Shown one piece after another: positions 38,387-51,500 of a DNA stretch of 64,000 nt. The notes beneath the pieces are model-generated. The model saw only the letters and a list, made by a program, of their open reading frames with translations. It did no database searches and was not told the origin of the DNA. Source of the stretch: Litoditis marina (taxonomy: Eukaryota > Nematoda > Chromadorea > Rhabditida > Rhabditidae); the NCBI GenBank assembly GCA_964036275.1, contig OZ038440.1:8593690-8657689 (forward strand). Reading direction: 5' to 3'. Position numbers and translations under genes: made by a program. Every line of letters begins with the position of its first letter. The first letter of the stretch is position 1.

Positions 38387-38956
38387 CTATTTACAAGGTG
38401 GTAGGGGTTCCCATGATGGGTTAATGTGATAACGGAAACCATAGCGATCAAAGTACACATCAGAAACAATTAAGGCAAGATGAGAATGTATTTGATAGCA
38501 ATCATGGAAAGCACTGTAACGTTCACGCATAGGAAACTTACTGCGATGCATGTCATACAAAGCAATAACATATTTCTCAACAAGTTGCAACGATACAGCA
38601 TCAAGTGCACTGATACGGAAGGATAGGGGCTGGGGGTCTGGAGACGGGACATATGTAACAGAAACTTCAACGGGAGGACTTGGTAGTATTTCAGTGAAAA
38701 CTGTTTCTTGGATAATATGATCATTAATATCAGTTTCTAGCAACGAAGTGGGCAGAACAGGAGAAGAAAAACATTCGGGAACAGTATTGCAAACAACATT
38801 TCTGGATTGTTCAACTACCTCCATTTCTGTTTGGTGGTTGGTTTCGGCTGGATTGGGCTGCGTTGTAGTTTGGTCGGTGACCTCAGCTCGAGCGGCGTCT
38901 CGTTTCGATTGTCTAGCAATGAATCCGGCCTTCCGCTGTTCAGGTGTCTCGAATTT
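38387..38956 (-). CDS. Open frame with Helitron-like N-terminal motif
   Basis: The frame is open from 38956 to the TAG at 38387, about 189 residues. An ATG at 38824 would give 145 residues, but the similarity-bearing part precedes it, so the true 5' end is probably a splice junction near 38950. The upstream part, TPEQRKAGFIARQSKRDAAR, resembles the charged TPEQR/ARxxRxAAARA units at the start of many Helitron-encoded Rep/Pif1-helicase proteins (family knowledge, recalled and not searched). A Pro/Thr/Ser-rich middle follows, then a more compact C-terminus (KYVIALYDMHRSKFP, DVYFDRYGFRYHINPSWEP). No helicase or Rep motif is present here. It could be a Helitron fragment or a gene derived from one. 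Confidence 0.45.
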   Translation of the reverse strand, partial: KFETPEQRKAGFIARQSKRDAARAEVTDQTTTQPNPAETNHQTEMEVVEQSRNVVCNTVPECFSSPVLPTSLLETDINDHIIQETVFTEILPSPPVEVSVTYVPSPDPQPLSFRISALDAVSLQLVEKYVIALYDMHRSKFPMRERYSAFHDCYQIHSHLALIVSDVYFDRYGFRYHINPSWEPLPPCK

Positions 38957-41243
38957 TCATGCTATCCAACGAACTAACAGAGCAACAAACTAAACTGACA
39001 GTTTCTCATTTGAAATTTGATCTGGAAGCTCTTAAGTCTCAAATAAATATATTTATTATCAGGCTACATTCAGACAACCAAAACAGAGAAACAGTTCGCC
39101 ATCCATTTCAATCTCACTTTGCCAACTGGAAGTTTTGCTAAAAACTAGCTGGGTACGGACTTGGAAAACAAGTTGGTTTGATGATGTTCAACTCAAATGC
39201 GTGAAAAGACAGCATATTAGCTCTCCCAATCCCTCTGAGCTTACTTGTTAATGAGTTTCGTGTCAATTTCGAGTATCATACTCCTTTAGTTGCTCTCACT
39301 GTCTTTGGGGAACCATGCTACGAAATTAGCTACTTTTTTATTCGTGGTAACAATTACCTAATTTGTATCCAGCCCCCACATACAAATTGAAGCGACTGTT
39401 TACTTTACGGTACCTTCCGTTACGTAGTATATCAAAAATCGTGTTTGTTGCGCAATATAAGTGAATCACTGGTACTGAAGGAGTAACTTCTTGGCATTTA
39501 GACATTTAGCTTTAGTTCAAACTTACTTCAATGTCCTACTTTGATTTTCTGATTATCACGTTAAGACTAAGTACAAAATAACAGACAAACGTTAATTATG
39601 TCCTGTTGTATTTGTAGTTTGATCTCGAACTATTTTCTACGTCATTCGTGAGTTAAGTTGTGGTTGCCAGCAGACTAAAACTGAAACCGCTAATGTGTTG
39701 TAAGCGTTTGATGTAATGATAGGATTTTTCTTATCTTACTTCACCTAACGAGATAATCAGAACGTCATCTATCTAATAATGCATTAAAATGGTAATTTTG
39801 TCAACCTCATATTCCCCAGATGTATCAACTTCGTTATAGATATATCCAGTTAGTGTCAGCGAGATTGCTTCTCACTTTGCCAATGTTAATTATATAGAAG
39901 TAATCTGAGCGAAATGGGCGTCTGTACGTAATTGCCGCCAGAACTTTGCCCCTGCTCACATGACAGTAGTTCATAGTTCTTGCGATCAAAGTTCACTATA
40001 TATGCTAATACGTAACAAGTCACGTCAAACGTTATAGGAGTTGTCAAACGGTTGAGGGATTGAGCTCGTCTGCGTATCCTTGATCCACACATTCTCTCAT
40101 ATATTGCGTGGAATCAACGATCGTTCATTCAGCGTTGTTCATACCAATCGACATGTTGCTGTCTTTGTAGGGAAATAGAACACGAAAATCTCTCTCGATA
40201 GTCATTCCTGATCGTGTTTAAAGTAGGAAAAAGTTCTCTTGAAAATCCCTGTTCTGTTTTACTTTTCCATTTTACGTAACTGTTTTATCAGAAAATCGTT
40301 GTGATTGAAGTGTTTTGCTGTGAACGTGTTGTTGAAACACTTTCTCACACTCAGTTGTACGGAAGAACAATCATAGAACAGTGTGGTTCCCGGTTCCTGA
40401 ATATATGTATGAAAATTCGTGTCATACAATAATGCACTCAGTTACACAAATAGACATCTTAAAAAAACTATATATTAGTATATGAATCACAGTCACGTTA
40501 TGAAAATTTAAAGTTTCGCATTTTATCATGACAAATCTCGAGTACTGACTAACTGGAGTTTTTCATTGTACGCTGAAAGTAAGCGGAATCGTCGTGTGAA
40601 ACCCCGAGAAACTACGAAAATTGACATCTACCATGGCACGTTAACGATTCATGATGTATGTGTGTTGTTCGATTGACTTTTTAATTGACATGTAAAGTTG
40701 TTTGTCTTGAATTGTGACGTCATGGAGGAAAAGGAAGTGAATAGGGGAAAAGACACACCATTCCCACTTCATGATCTGCTATTTATCTTTCATCGCCTAT
40801 GCCTCTGCAATCACATTATCTCCAATTAAGCGCAGTTTTGGAGACAGCTTGCGGGGTCTTGCAATTTTCTCAGAATGTACTCTCATCACTTGATAGGTGT
40901 TTCGCTCAATTCATATTCTAGTTCTTAAATTATTTATATGACGCCTCTTTCCACTGATTTTCGTGGGATTTCGTTTTATGGCAAGGTTAAAATTTTTCTA
41001 AGAAAATGTAACGAACAACCGAAAGAAAATGAAAAAAAAGTAACGAACTACCGAAATAAAACACTAGAAAGTAAATACGTATTGGCACAATAAACGACCG
41101 CTCGCCCGCATTTCGTAATAGACTGCGTCGTTTGCTGTCTTTGTTGACCCTGTTAGTGGAATCTATTTTGTCTATACTTTTAACATTTACCTTCCTTTTT
41201 TCTCATTTTGTTCCTCTTATTTCGAAAGTGATCTCTCGTCGGC

Positions 41244-41307
41244 AGTCGTCGTACACAGCGGAAAGTGAGATATACAGTACCCTTCCGCCTTTCTGTTGGC
41301 GACGACT
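41244..41307. repeat. Short hairpin element, copy 3 of 3
   Basis: A complete copy: left arm AGTCGTCGTACACAGCGGAA, right arm CGCCTTTCTGTTGGCGACGA; arms are inverted, total 64 bp. Confidence 0.8.
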
Positions 41308-42389
41308 ATATTTAACTACCTTGCCAATTATATTTAACACCTTCGTAATGGTGTCTGTTAAGTACGTCGTTGTCGAGGTTTCTAAATAGGAAGTTAAAAG
41401 TTAAACTGAATCAACGGGAAGTCTACTATGAATAACGATTTTCGATTCAATGTTCATAACTTAATTCTGGGAAATTATAACAATCAACGAAGTCAATTTG
41501 ATTAGCTTCTGTCGTACTACTCAATTCACAATAACACTCAGTTGTAGAGTCAATGTTCTTAGTATTTAGTTTATTTAAACCCTAACTAATCTCCTACAGT
41601 AGAAATTCCGACTTCCGAAGCGCAAGTGAACTTGTCAAGTCTTGAGAATTAAGAGATTTCGCGGTCTTTATAACAAGACGAACCAAGAAGAGTTTAGAAA
41701 CACGTTATTTTTACTGAAGAACCTCGAGAAACAGCGACGGTGTACTTTAGAAGGCCACGTGTGACTGACGTGCAGAATTGCATCTGGTTTTTCTGAAAAA
41801 AAAACGAACAAAAAAGAGTTCTGACCAATTCGTAGTCACACTAGTTGAAGAATTCAGGTCTTGCAACTAATTGGCACTTCCTAGTAATAATCACGCATCA
41901 ATAGTTTTCGTTTATTCAACTTCCAAATCAATGTTTGAAGTCTCTTCTTTTTATCTATGTCATTTTAGCGGAAAAGACTGTCATTTCCAGTCCTGATTGA
42001 ATCGCTTCTTTTTAACATCATAATTCCCAGAGATAAACTTCCGGAAATTGTTGACTTTCACTAGACATTTGAACAATTACCAAAACGTTTCTGTGAAATG
42101 CTTTTTTCTGCGACAGGAAAAGTTTCAATCGAAAGTATTTAAATCAAGCACACACTGTCGATGGGCACCTAGTTATTAAATATCTAACTAACAATCAACT
42201 TTTTCCCTTTCTCACTGCGAAATCAGTAAATCCGGTTCAAGTAGTTCATTACTTGAGATAAGGAACTACATTTGTTCTACCACGTGTTTTATCATAGTTG
42301 TTACTTGTTTTTCACAAACTCTATCAGTTATGTACCGTTTATATATTTTGTCCCATTGTCTAGGTATAGGTACTGAACTGATTGTCCCT

Positions 42390-42543
42390 TCTCCCTACCT
42401 GGCCCGCTCCAATTCTCTCATGAGAAGATCTCATGAGATATCTCGTGAGGAAAGTTCAACAGATGTCGCGTGGAAATCCAACAAACCACCTCGCAGGTTC
42501 TCGCAAGATAGTTCCCGTGAGATTTTGGGGACTACGGCACGAT
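42390..42543. mobile_element. Possible degenerate MITE family C copy
   Basis: Several CTCATGAGA and CTCGTGAGG words flanked by CTACCTGGCC and GGGACTACGG recall family C, but the ends are poorly conserved. Confidence 0.35.
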
Positions 42544-44125
42544 AAACTTTACTCACACTATTGTGTTTTGAACAACTGCAAACGCGTACGTTAATTCTAG
42601 AACGTTCACAGATAGGCAGAGAGTATATGGGAAACAGTGGTGAAAATTTTCTCAACTCTTCGTCAAGCTCACGTTCATGAGGCTGAATCTACAACTTCCT
42701 ATTGGCCCACTGACAATTTCCTTGTCAACAAATGTCAAGTCCGAGTTCATTTGTGCATCTTTATTGCTTTTTCCCACCCAGAAGGTAACCATTCTATCGG
42801 CTCTAACAGATAATTGAACTCGTATTTTATTCAAATGCTCACGTAACGTTTTCTTGCATTTCTCTCAAAACAACCACTATTGTATCCCACTTACCGTAAA
42901 CAAAGCGTTGCTAGGAAGTGTGGCGTATCATCTACTTCTATGACTGTTATGCAAATAAGCTGTTTTGTGTAACTTTGCAACCGTGAATCGTAAGTAATTC
43001 GAATTTGAAACTGTTTACTTCAAAGTTATGCCAGTAAACAAAAAAAAGCATTGAGACAGATCTACTCAGACCTACCTACTGATTCTTAACAACGGCACAT
43101 GCAATATTGTGAAGTTTCACAATCATGGTTGATCTAAGCAGATAAACCATTTCTCGTATCTCTGTTTTTGAGTCCAACTCTTCTAAAATACCCACTGATA
43201 CAACAATAAACAATTCTTCTTTTTGAGAGAATAGGTTTCCTACAAATTCCTAATCTAACCCTCATCACCTACCTACACGCTCTTTGTTTTATTCGACAAT
43301 CCAATATTTTCTATTTCTTTCATGCCATCCTGTAGTGTTTAGTTGAGTTTCTTTTCTTAATAAAAACGAATTGTTTTTCGTGTTCGTTATTTGTGATATG
43401 CTGAAACCACTTGTGCTGAGTTTAAATTATCCTCGTTCATTATATGGGAACATAGAATGACACATTTCAAAGTTTTTTGACACCCCAACCTAACGAAATC
43501 ACACTAGAAAATCAGAAATCGTACTGTAGGGATCCATGAGCAAGTGAGAAAGAGTATACATGTAATTATAATCTAATAACGGAGAACGTACTTGGACTAA
43601 TCATCTTACGCCACTTTAGCCTATCTGAAACTGACATTCAGATTCAGGCGCAACTAATTAGCTTAGTTGGTTGTGTTCTAACCAACTTCATTGTTTCGTT
43701 CTGTATACTAAAAGAGCATGAAATATACTCTTCTTCACCCATCCTCAACCCTTTACAGTTTGTGGTCGTATTTAAATTTGACGGTTTTATAATGAGTACA
43801 AAGACAGTTCTGTACATAGTTTGTATGAAAAATGTTGTTTTCATGTAGCGATCGCTGTATTTCGTTTAAAAAGAAGAATTTGTTCTTCTCCGCTGTGTAC
43901 TTTTTACGTTGTACGTTCATCGACCTCATGATACTAATGGCAACTTTCGATTAGTGCTTATGATTATTTTATTGCTTTCTGCAATTCTACTTGACAGCAT
44001 GTCTGAAGTCATTGAAATGTTCACTTAAACGCCCTTTCATGAACTAACTCAAACTTATAATTTACACAATTATTTCGTACTGGACCTGTACTCTTTCTTA
44101 ATTCGATTGAAAAACTTCGGTGGCA

Positions 44126-44257
44126 ATACTATAAGTAAGATGTATAGTCACGTGAAGATAACATTCTAATGAGGCATCGTGCACGTTGTCATTACACGTT
44201 CCTGAGTTCTGCTGTGTTTAACATGTTTCACGTGACTGTGCAATTGATTGACAGTAT
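44126..44257 (+). mobile_element. MITE family A, copy 7
   Basis: Core CATTCTAATGAGGCATCGTG and right end TTTCACGTGACTGTGCAATT are well conserved. Confidence 0.85.
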
Positions 44258-45244
44258 TATACTGATGTCAGGTTCAACGATGGATACTCACATTGGAGGC
44301 TGAAACAAAACAGCTGGATAAAACTTCGTCGCAGAGTTTAAAAAAATGAAACACAATATCAGATTTTATACAAACAATGCGTGTTTACCTAGATTGTGAG
44401 AAGGACGTTCAGAGATTCAAACACAAACGGATAGACCCATTTTTTTTCAGATAACATCTCTAGTTGTTCGAATCATATTTCTTGAAAGAATTTTCCGTTT
44501 CCAAAGTCCTAGATCACATCATTTTTTAATCGTCTGGCAATAGTTTTGGAATGGAAAGTACAAATCCCAGATGATATTTTAAATTCACAGTCTGAGCGGG
44601 CTTATTCGCAATAACCGTTTACTTTTCACCTGTTCTGATTGCGAATTGATTTTGTCACGTATGAATTAGTTACTCTCGTTTTAATTTCCTCCTTTGTTTA
44701 CCACACTACACACTCCTCGAGGGAATGGTGTCCCTCCTCGAAAAATCTGACTAATGTTGTAAGCGCTGTTTGATGATCACTGAAGTTGACTAATTCTCCA
44801 TTTTCATAACTTTGAGAGATTTTGGCTGAACAGGTTCATGAGGACTCAGGTTTTCGAACAATTCGAATCTTACTTTTCACTAAAACTTCATTATAATGCC
44901 ATAACGTATAACCTCATTGAATCTAAAAAGCCAAAGCGGTATTTAATTGTCCACTTTAACTTGTTACGTCTCATTGTTTTGGTCCTACAATCAACTTATA
45001 ATAAACGCACACGACGTAGAGAACGAGAATAGTGAAATGTACTAAAATTTTATGCTTCTCTTTGTTTTGTTTTCAAATCATTGTGTCTGAGATTTTTACT
45101 ACCAGTAGAGTAACTAAACATGTCACGTAAGACGTTGAGCGCACAACAAATGTCACAAACGTGCAGAAACATGGTGCACATTTGCGTTTTCGACGTTTGA
45201 CGTGGATATTGTATTTTCTTGGTTCATCACGGAATGAGAACCAG

Positions 45245-45371
45245 TATAGTCCACTGTACAGGCACGTGTGCATGTTAAACACAGCAGAACTCAGAAACGT
45301 GCAATGACAAAGTGCACGCTTCCTCATTAGAATGCTAACTTTACGTGACTATTCATTTCACTTCTAGTTTA
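45245..45371 (-). mobile_element. MITE family A, copy 8
   Basis: Reverse copy ending about 200 bases upstream of the G-alpha 2 leader acceptor. Confidence 0.82.
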
Positions 45372-45570
45372 CAATTCGTAACATGTTTTTCTTTCCAAGG
45401 TGTTTGCTCTACTGTTGCTGTTCTCCCCCTGTTTCAACAACTTCTTCGAATTCCCTAATCCTAATGCTTCGATTGGAGATCAATCCAAAATGACTTGTCC
45501 CAACGGTCATTGATCATTTGGTTCGTGATGAATATTGTTTGAATTGCATGTATATTTATAAATTTTCTCT

Positions 45571-45578
45571 ATTTTCAG
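45571..45578 (+). promoter_or_regulatory. Probable spliced-leader trans-splice acceptor
   Basis: ATTTTCAG ends 6 bases before the G-alpha 2 start codon, after a pyrimidine/T-rich stretch. An acceptor this close to the first ATG, with no upstream coding exon, is the usual picture for SL1 trans-splicing in nematodes. An unseen upstream non-coding exon is the alternative. Confidence 0.6.
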
Positions 45579-45584
45579 TAGAGT

Positions 45585-48500
45585 ATGGGGGTTTGCGGAA
45601 GTGCTGAGTTCGACAAGGACGCCTTGGAGATTCACAAGTCCATAGAAGCTACTCTGAGAAAGGAAATGGATCATCCAGTAACTATCGTCAAGATTTTGCT
45701 TCTAGGTTGGTCTTTTTGGGTCTATCTTTATTCCAGTCAATAAAAATGTATTAGGCTGTGGATGGGTGGTTATTAAACGCCTCCAACCGTGATGACGCGA
45801 AGTACAATATCTTCAATAACTTTGTTTTCCGTGATTATCGAACTAGAAAATTATACTCTAATTCCCTGTCTTGTCGTGAACGTTTTAAATAGTTTAACGT
45901 CAACCTTCCGCGCTTACGTGCGTCTCAAATAGACGTGTTGCCAAACTAAAACTGAATTACGGCTGGTAATACAAAGGCTTATATAATTATGTTTCTGTTG
46001 AGTCATTTACTTGGAGAAATAGGCGATATGCCCAAAAATGTTACTTTGAAATGTTTCAGCTCTCATATGAACATATAAGTTCTGCTCCTAGAAGAGAGCA
46101 GATGAATGTTTGTGGAATCTTCAATTCTGTTCGTATTCATCCATGCTATTTTTAGGTCCCGGAGAATCAGGAAAGAGCACAGTTTTAAAACAAATGAGGT
46201 GAACTGTTTATGAATATATCAGTTTTACCAATTAGGCAATCAAACTAATGGCGCCAACAGTACTTGGTTCCGCTGGTTGCTAGGTTACCTTTCAGCAATT
46301 CGAATACTGAGAAACTACTAAGTTCCAAAGTAAACATTATGGCGATGATTGAGAGAGAAAAACGCACTATGGAGGTGAATGACATGGTTACGTGAAAGAA
46401 AAATGGAATAATTAGAAACTTCAACATATTCATGTTGTTTCATGTGCTCGAATACTCCATCTTCTATAAATTTTTTTATACTTCAACGTCGTAGCAGTAA
46501 CTTTCTTGAACGTACTCACCTGTTCAATTATTGATTAATGAAAACTATTTCTGTTCAAACAGAGTTGAAGAATTGTTCTCTCAAGTTTCGTTCATAACTG
46601 TAGTTTTATTACAGGATAATTCACCAGAATGGTTTCTCGGATTCGGAGAAAAGGTCGAGGCGTGCGGCCGTGTATGCGAACACAGGTAACGAATAATAAA
46701 CTCAGAATGTAGTCAAGTTTTCCATATATGTATTGAACGACCAGAACTTTGATGTAGCTTGATCACACGGTTTTCACCAGGTGGCGTAGCAATCCCTCAA
46801 AAATCTCATAAGATACCTCATGAGCTATTAGCGTGAGCTTCTCGTGAGATTCTATTGATTACTATGCTACAACATTGAGAGTTCCCGAGTAGCTCATGCG
46901 GTATCTCATGAGTAACTCATATGAACTTCTCATGAGGTTGGACGATTTGCTACGCCGCCAGAGATCAAGCAACATACACGATACACAGCGTGTTGGGGCA
47001 ACCATACACCGTAAAGAGCGAACCCTACAACCAGCGCTAAAACGGCATAAAATAGATTATTATACATTATCAGTTGGTCAATACTGAAAAGTGTGAAAGA
47101 CGACTAAAACTACTATCGCGACTCTATTTTGACTCTATTCTCAAAATAAAGTGAATTTTCAGTTGGCGCCATGGGAATGTTGCTACAGGGTGTTAAACAA
47201 CTGCAGATGGAGATCAGTCCAGATCGCCACGTAAGTTATAAACAGTTTTCTCCTTTTTCGGTTTACGTGGAACATTTTCAAAACCACGTGCGGTAACGGT
47301 TTCGAACGTTTCAACCTCCTCAGTCCTCGAAGCTAATCAACTTTACCTTCGCCTAGGACAAATTTACATGACCTCTTATGAGCACTGAAAGTACGACATG
47401 CCACTGTTAGACTTGTTTCTATCATAACAACATTATAATCCTAGAATTAGACCAGAATAAGATAATATAAATTGGCTACTCAATGCGTGTGTCTCCGAAA
47501 TAGTGCAAATCGTGTAGACAGCGAGCTTTGCGTCCCTACAGTTCCCCTTGAATAGTGTCAACCTAGGCCCAAAACCGCGGACTTGAGAGTTCTGACATAG
47601 ACCTGGAAATCGGGAAACCTCATCAGAGGGGCGAGCAAGTGTTGCAAGAGGCTAAGGTCACAAAAAGACACTCATCAGGGAATAATGCATTTTCTCAGAA
47701 CAGTGCGCTTATGGTGCGTTTATGTCAACATATACGACTTTTCAGAAAATAAACAATATCAACTCCATGATTCTTTTCGAAAAAACTCAAGTAACTGTTT
47801 CTCTAACATCTTACAGTAAATTATCTTTTTAACGTTTTCTGTAAAAGACGTATCAGCTTATGCAAACTGGTTTCGGATAGATCTACTCAACGTGAAAAGT
47901 GAGTACGATTTTGTTGGAATTTTCTCACTTTGTAACAGAATAGGTCGATAATTCTGTCAACACTATTGTTAATTGATGGGTTTCTCATTATTTTTCTAAT
48001 ATTTCGCGGATGTTATTTGAGTTTGAGTGAGTGTTGAGAAATTAGTTATATTGCAGGCCGAGCGATTTCAGGTTGACTCGCAACTTGTCTTCGAAATGGT
48101 GGAAAAACAATCAGATGATGAAGGACTGTCCACGGTTTGTTTTATAATTGGTAAAAACAACATTCAAACAATTGACGTTACCATTTCCTACTCGCACGTG
48201 AACATTAGCCGTCACAAAACACAAAGAAAACAGATCCACAATTAGTATACAACGAATTGATATTCGTATTCGGAGTAATGAAAGTGGAATAGTTATCTGA
48301 ACCAAGAAAAAACTGAACTGTATGCACCCCTTTCAATCAGATGACGTAACGTTTTCAGTTGTGAGCTGAGGGGAGCGGGGGAGGGAAGTACAATGCCCCA
48401 TGACATAAGAAAGAGAGAAGGAATTCTTCCAATTGAAGTATTGGGCCTGGATCTCTAATTGTCCAATTGTCCAATTGTCCAACTTCAATTGTCCAATTGT

Positions 48501-51500
48501 CCATCTCAAATGTCCATTTGTCCAATTGTCTGTTTTCAATTGTCCAATTGTCTAATTGTCTGTTTTCAAATGTCCATTTGTCCAGTTTTGAAATTTTTTT
48601 AAATTTTTCTTTTTTTTTCACTTTCTAATTTCTCAATTTTTCTTTCTACTCACACCCGGGGGTCATTTTACGCGTTAAAATGTAAAATTTGACGGATTAG
48701 GATGAAACTTGCACAACTGGGGTAATCGACCACGAAGATCACGAATACGCAAATTAAAATTTGTTCAACGCGCGCAAAACGTGCACGCGACGCGACAAAA
48801 ATGTCAACATTAGAGTTTGGGAATGAAACTTTGGGAACAGGGGTTTGGTTCGAAAATTCTCGTTTTGCTCACCATGAAACTTTTGTCTCCCACCACCTTT
48901 AACCTTTAACATAATGTTGATATTCGAAATCAGCGTCATCAACTACCCCTGCTCCCAAAGTTTCATTCCCAAACTCCAATGTTGACATTTTTGTCGCGTC
49001 GCGTGCACGTTTTGCGCGCATTGAACAAATTTTAATTTGCGTATTTGTGATCTTCGTGGTCGATTACCCCAGTTGTGCAAGTTTCATCCTGATCCGTCAA
49101 ATTTTACATTTTGACACGTAAAATGACCCCCGGGTGGGCGGAGAAAGAAACATTGAGAAATTAGAAAGTAAAAAGAAAGAAAAATTTAAAAAAAACAATT
49201 TAAAATTGGACAAATGGACATTTGAAAAGAGACAATTAGACAATTGGACAATTGAAAATAGACAATTGGACAAATGGACATTTGAGATGGACAATTGGAC
49301 AATTGAAGTTGGACAATTGGACAATTGGACAATTAGAGATCCAGGCCCATTAATTCGTTTTCAGGAGTTGGTGGCTGCGATCAAACGGTTATGGACAGAT
49401 AAACTGGTGCAAGAAGCGTTTCGGCGAAGGAGTGAATTTCAAATCAACGACTCTGCTCCCTAGTAAGAATACAAAACAATGATCCAAACTGCATTTTTTG
49501 GGTTTTTGTGACCTTTCAGGAAATTTACAAAAACACAAAAAGAGAACAACAAGCCACCGAAAAAAATTTAAATTTTTGAACGGTTGCGTTAGCTTGATTT
49601 ATAAAAATGTTTGTTCATGAACTACATCAGTTAATTTCTGAACAAGTAATGAACTTCTCATACGTCAAAGAGAAAAATCTGAATTAAATTGTGTGATTTT
49701 CAGTTTTTTCGACTCGATCGACCGGATATGTGCCAATGACTACGTACCGACTGTGCAGGATATTCTGATGACTAGGGTGGCCACCTCAGGAGTTCAGGAA
49801 ATTTCCTACACCTACAAGGGGATATATTTCAGGTGAGTTAATGCTGTTGTTTCAATTAAGTACATAGCTTATCACGCGATTACGTAACTATGTGGCATTT
49901 CAATGTTTTATGAGTGTCATGTCCACGTTTACTTGACTGTTCAGTTCATTTTCAAGCCTCCTTTTTCACGAATCCAAGTTATTCTCTTCCACGTGGATGT
50001 ATACAGATTGTTTTGTCTTAAGGATTTTCGACGTGGGTGGCCAGCGTTCTGAGAGGCGGAAATGGATTCACTGCTTCGACAACGTCAACGCCATCCTCTT
50101 CATCGTGGCCATATCGGAGTACGATCAATTGATGCGCGAGGACAACACGACGGTAGGTCTCCCAGAAAAATTGTCGAAAATTCGATCCTCTTGAAAACAC
50201 ACAAACGTTGTATGTTTTCCTAATCTGGTTTGATTTGTAGTTTGAGCCTGTTGGTGTTTGTCAAATTCGCTAACCGAGACTTGTTAAGACATAACTTGCA
50301 CATTTCATACTAGATTGCAATTTTGATCGCTACCCATGTTTGTTGTCATTAGGGACTGCCCAAAGGTTGCAGTTTGAGCTCACGACTTTCGACCGAAAAG
50401 CAACGGGATCGAACTGTAAACACGGCTCGATCGGACAGCATACAACGTACAGGCCTGTTTAGTTGAACGCAAACTCTATATGCCTCACGTCTCACGGAAA
50501 ATTCAGGTGACACGTGAGATATACGGGTAAGTGTTAAACTTTAACTTCTTGCATGAGGTGATTCTATGTTTGATGACAATAACACAACAATGAAAACGTC
50601 TCAAAATTACTCAAAGTATTGTTTGATTACTAGCGAGTTGTAGCCTCTATGAGCGAACATTCTTTTCGTTTATCTCCAGAACCGAATGATCGATTCGTTG
50701 GCGCTCTTTTCCGACATCGTTAATAGTGAATTCTTCAAGACAGCACAGGTTTGTATGTTCATTTGTTTTTATTTTGATCCAATCGTTCATAAAACTATTC
50801 ACTGCCGTACAATCATCTTATGGAGTTCTAATGTCATTTCATTGATTTCTGGGCTGCATCAATGACATTCTGCCGGTCTTTTCATGAGAAATTTTACGTG
50901 AAGTTTTTTTTTAATATGAACGGCTTCCCATTGTGAATATTCATCATTTGAATTCCAGGTTATTTTGTTTCTGAACAAGAAGGATTTATTCGCGGAGAAG
51001 ATAAACAGAGTTTCGATGAAAACCTGTTTTCCCAAATACCGAGGTTTGAACATTTCAATCGACATGGTGTTTTTAAGGGTTTATATCAACTGTTCTTCAA
51101 GATTAAGTTAATGTGCTCAGTAAGAGATGTACTCAAAACCGTTTCGACCCTGATTCAAGACGGTTTTGGGTTTTCTCAGAGGGTTGGGTCATCATCAGTT
51201 GAACCCCCCTGAGAAAATGAAAACAGGACGAAAAGACTTACTGACCGTCTTCTAGCGGAGAATTGAGAGAAATGAACATTGCTCTTACTTCATTGCACAT
51301 TTCAAGCTCGAGAGCTGGTATACTTGTCTCTTGTCATCTCTTGTCTCTTGTCAAGTATCTCTTGTCAAGTTTCGCTTCGCGCTGGTTCTCCGAAACATTT
51401 CCCTACTTTTCTCATCTCTCGGGGATAGTTCTACGAAAAAATAAACAAAACTTATTCCAGGTGCCGACGACTTTGACAGTGCTACAGCCTACTTGAGAAG

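Larger units (their letters stand above)
38957..45584. other. Intergenic region upstream of G-alpha 2
   Basis: No exon chain was found. It holds a hairpin element (41244-41307), a possible degenerate family C copy (42390-42543) and two family A MITEs. The sequence just before 45571 probably carries the G-alpha 2 promoter and the outron of a trans-spliced message. Confidence 0.55.

Noticed and set aside
48355..49463. Open frames rich in QLDNWTI repeats on both strands
   Set aside because: They translate the TTGTCCAATTG minisatellite in the arms of the palindrome; the part at 49365-49462 is real only as a G-alpha exon.
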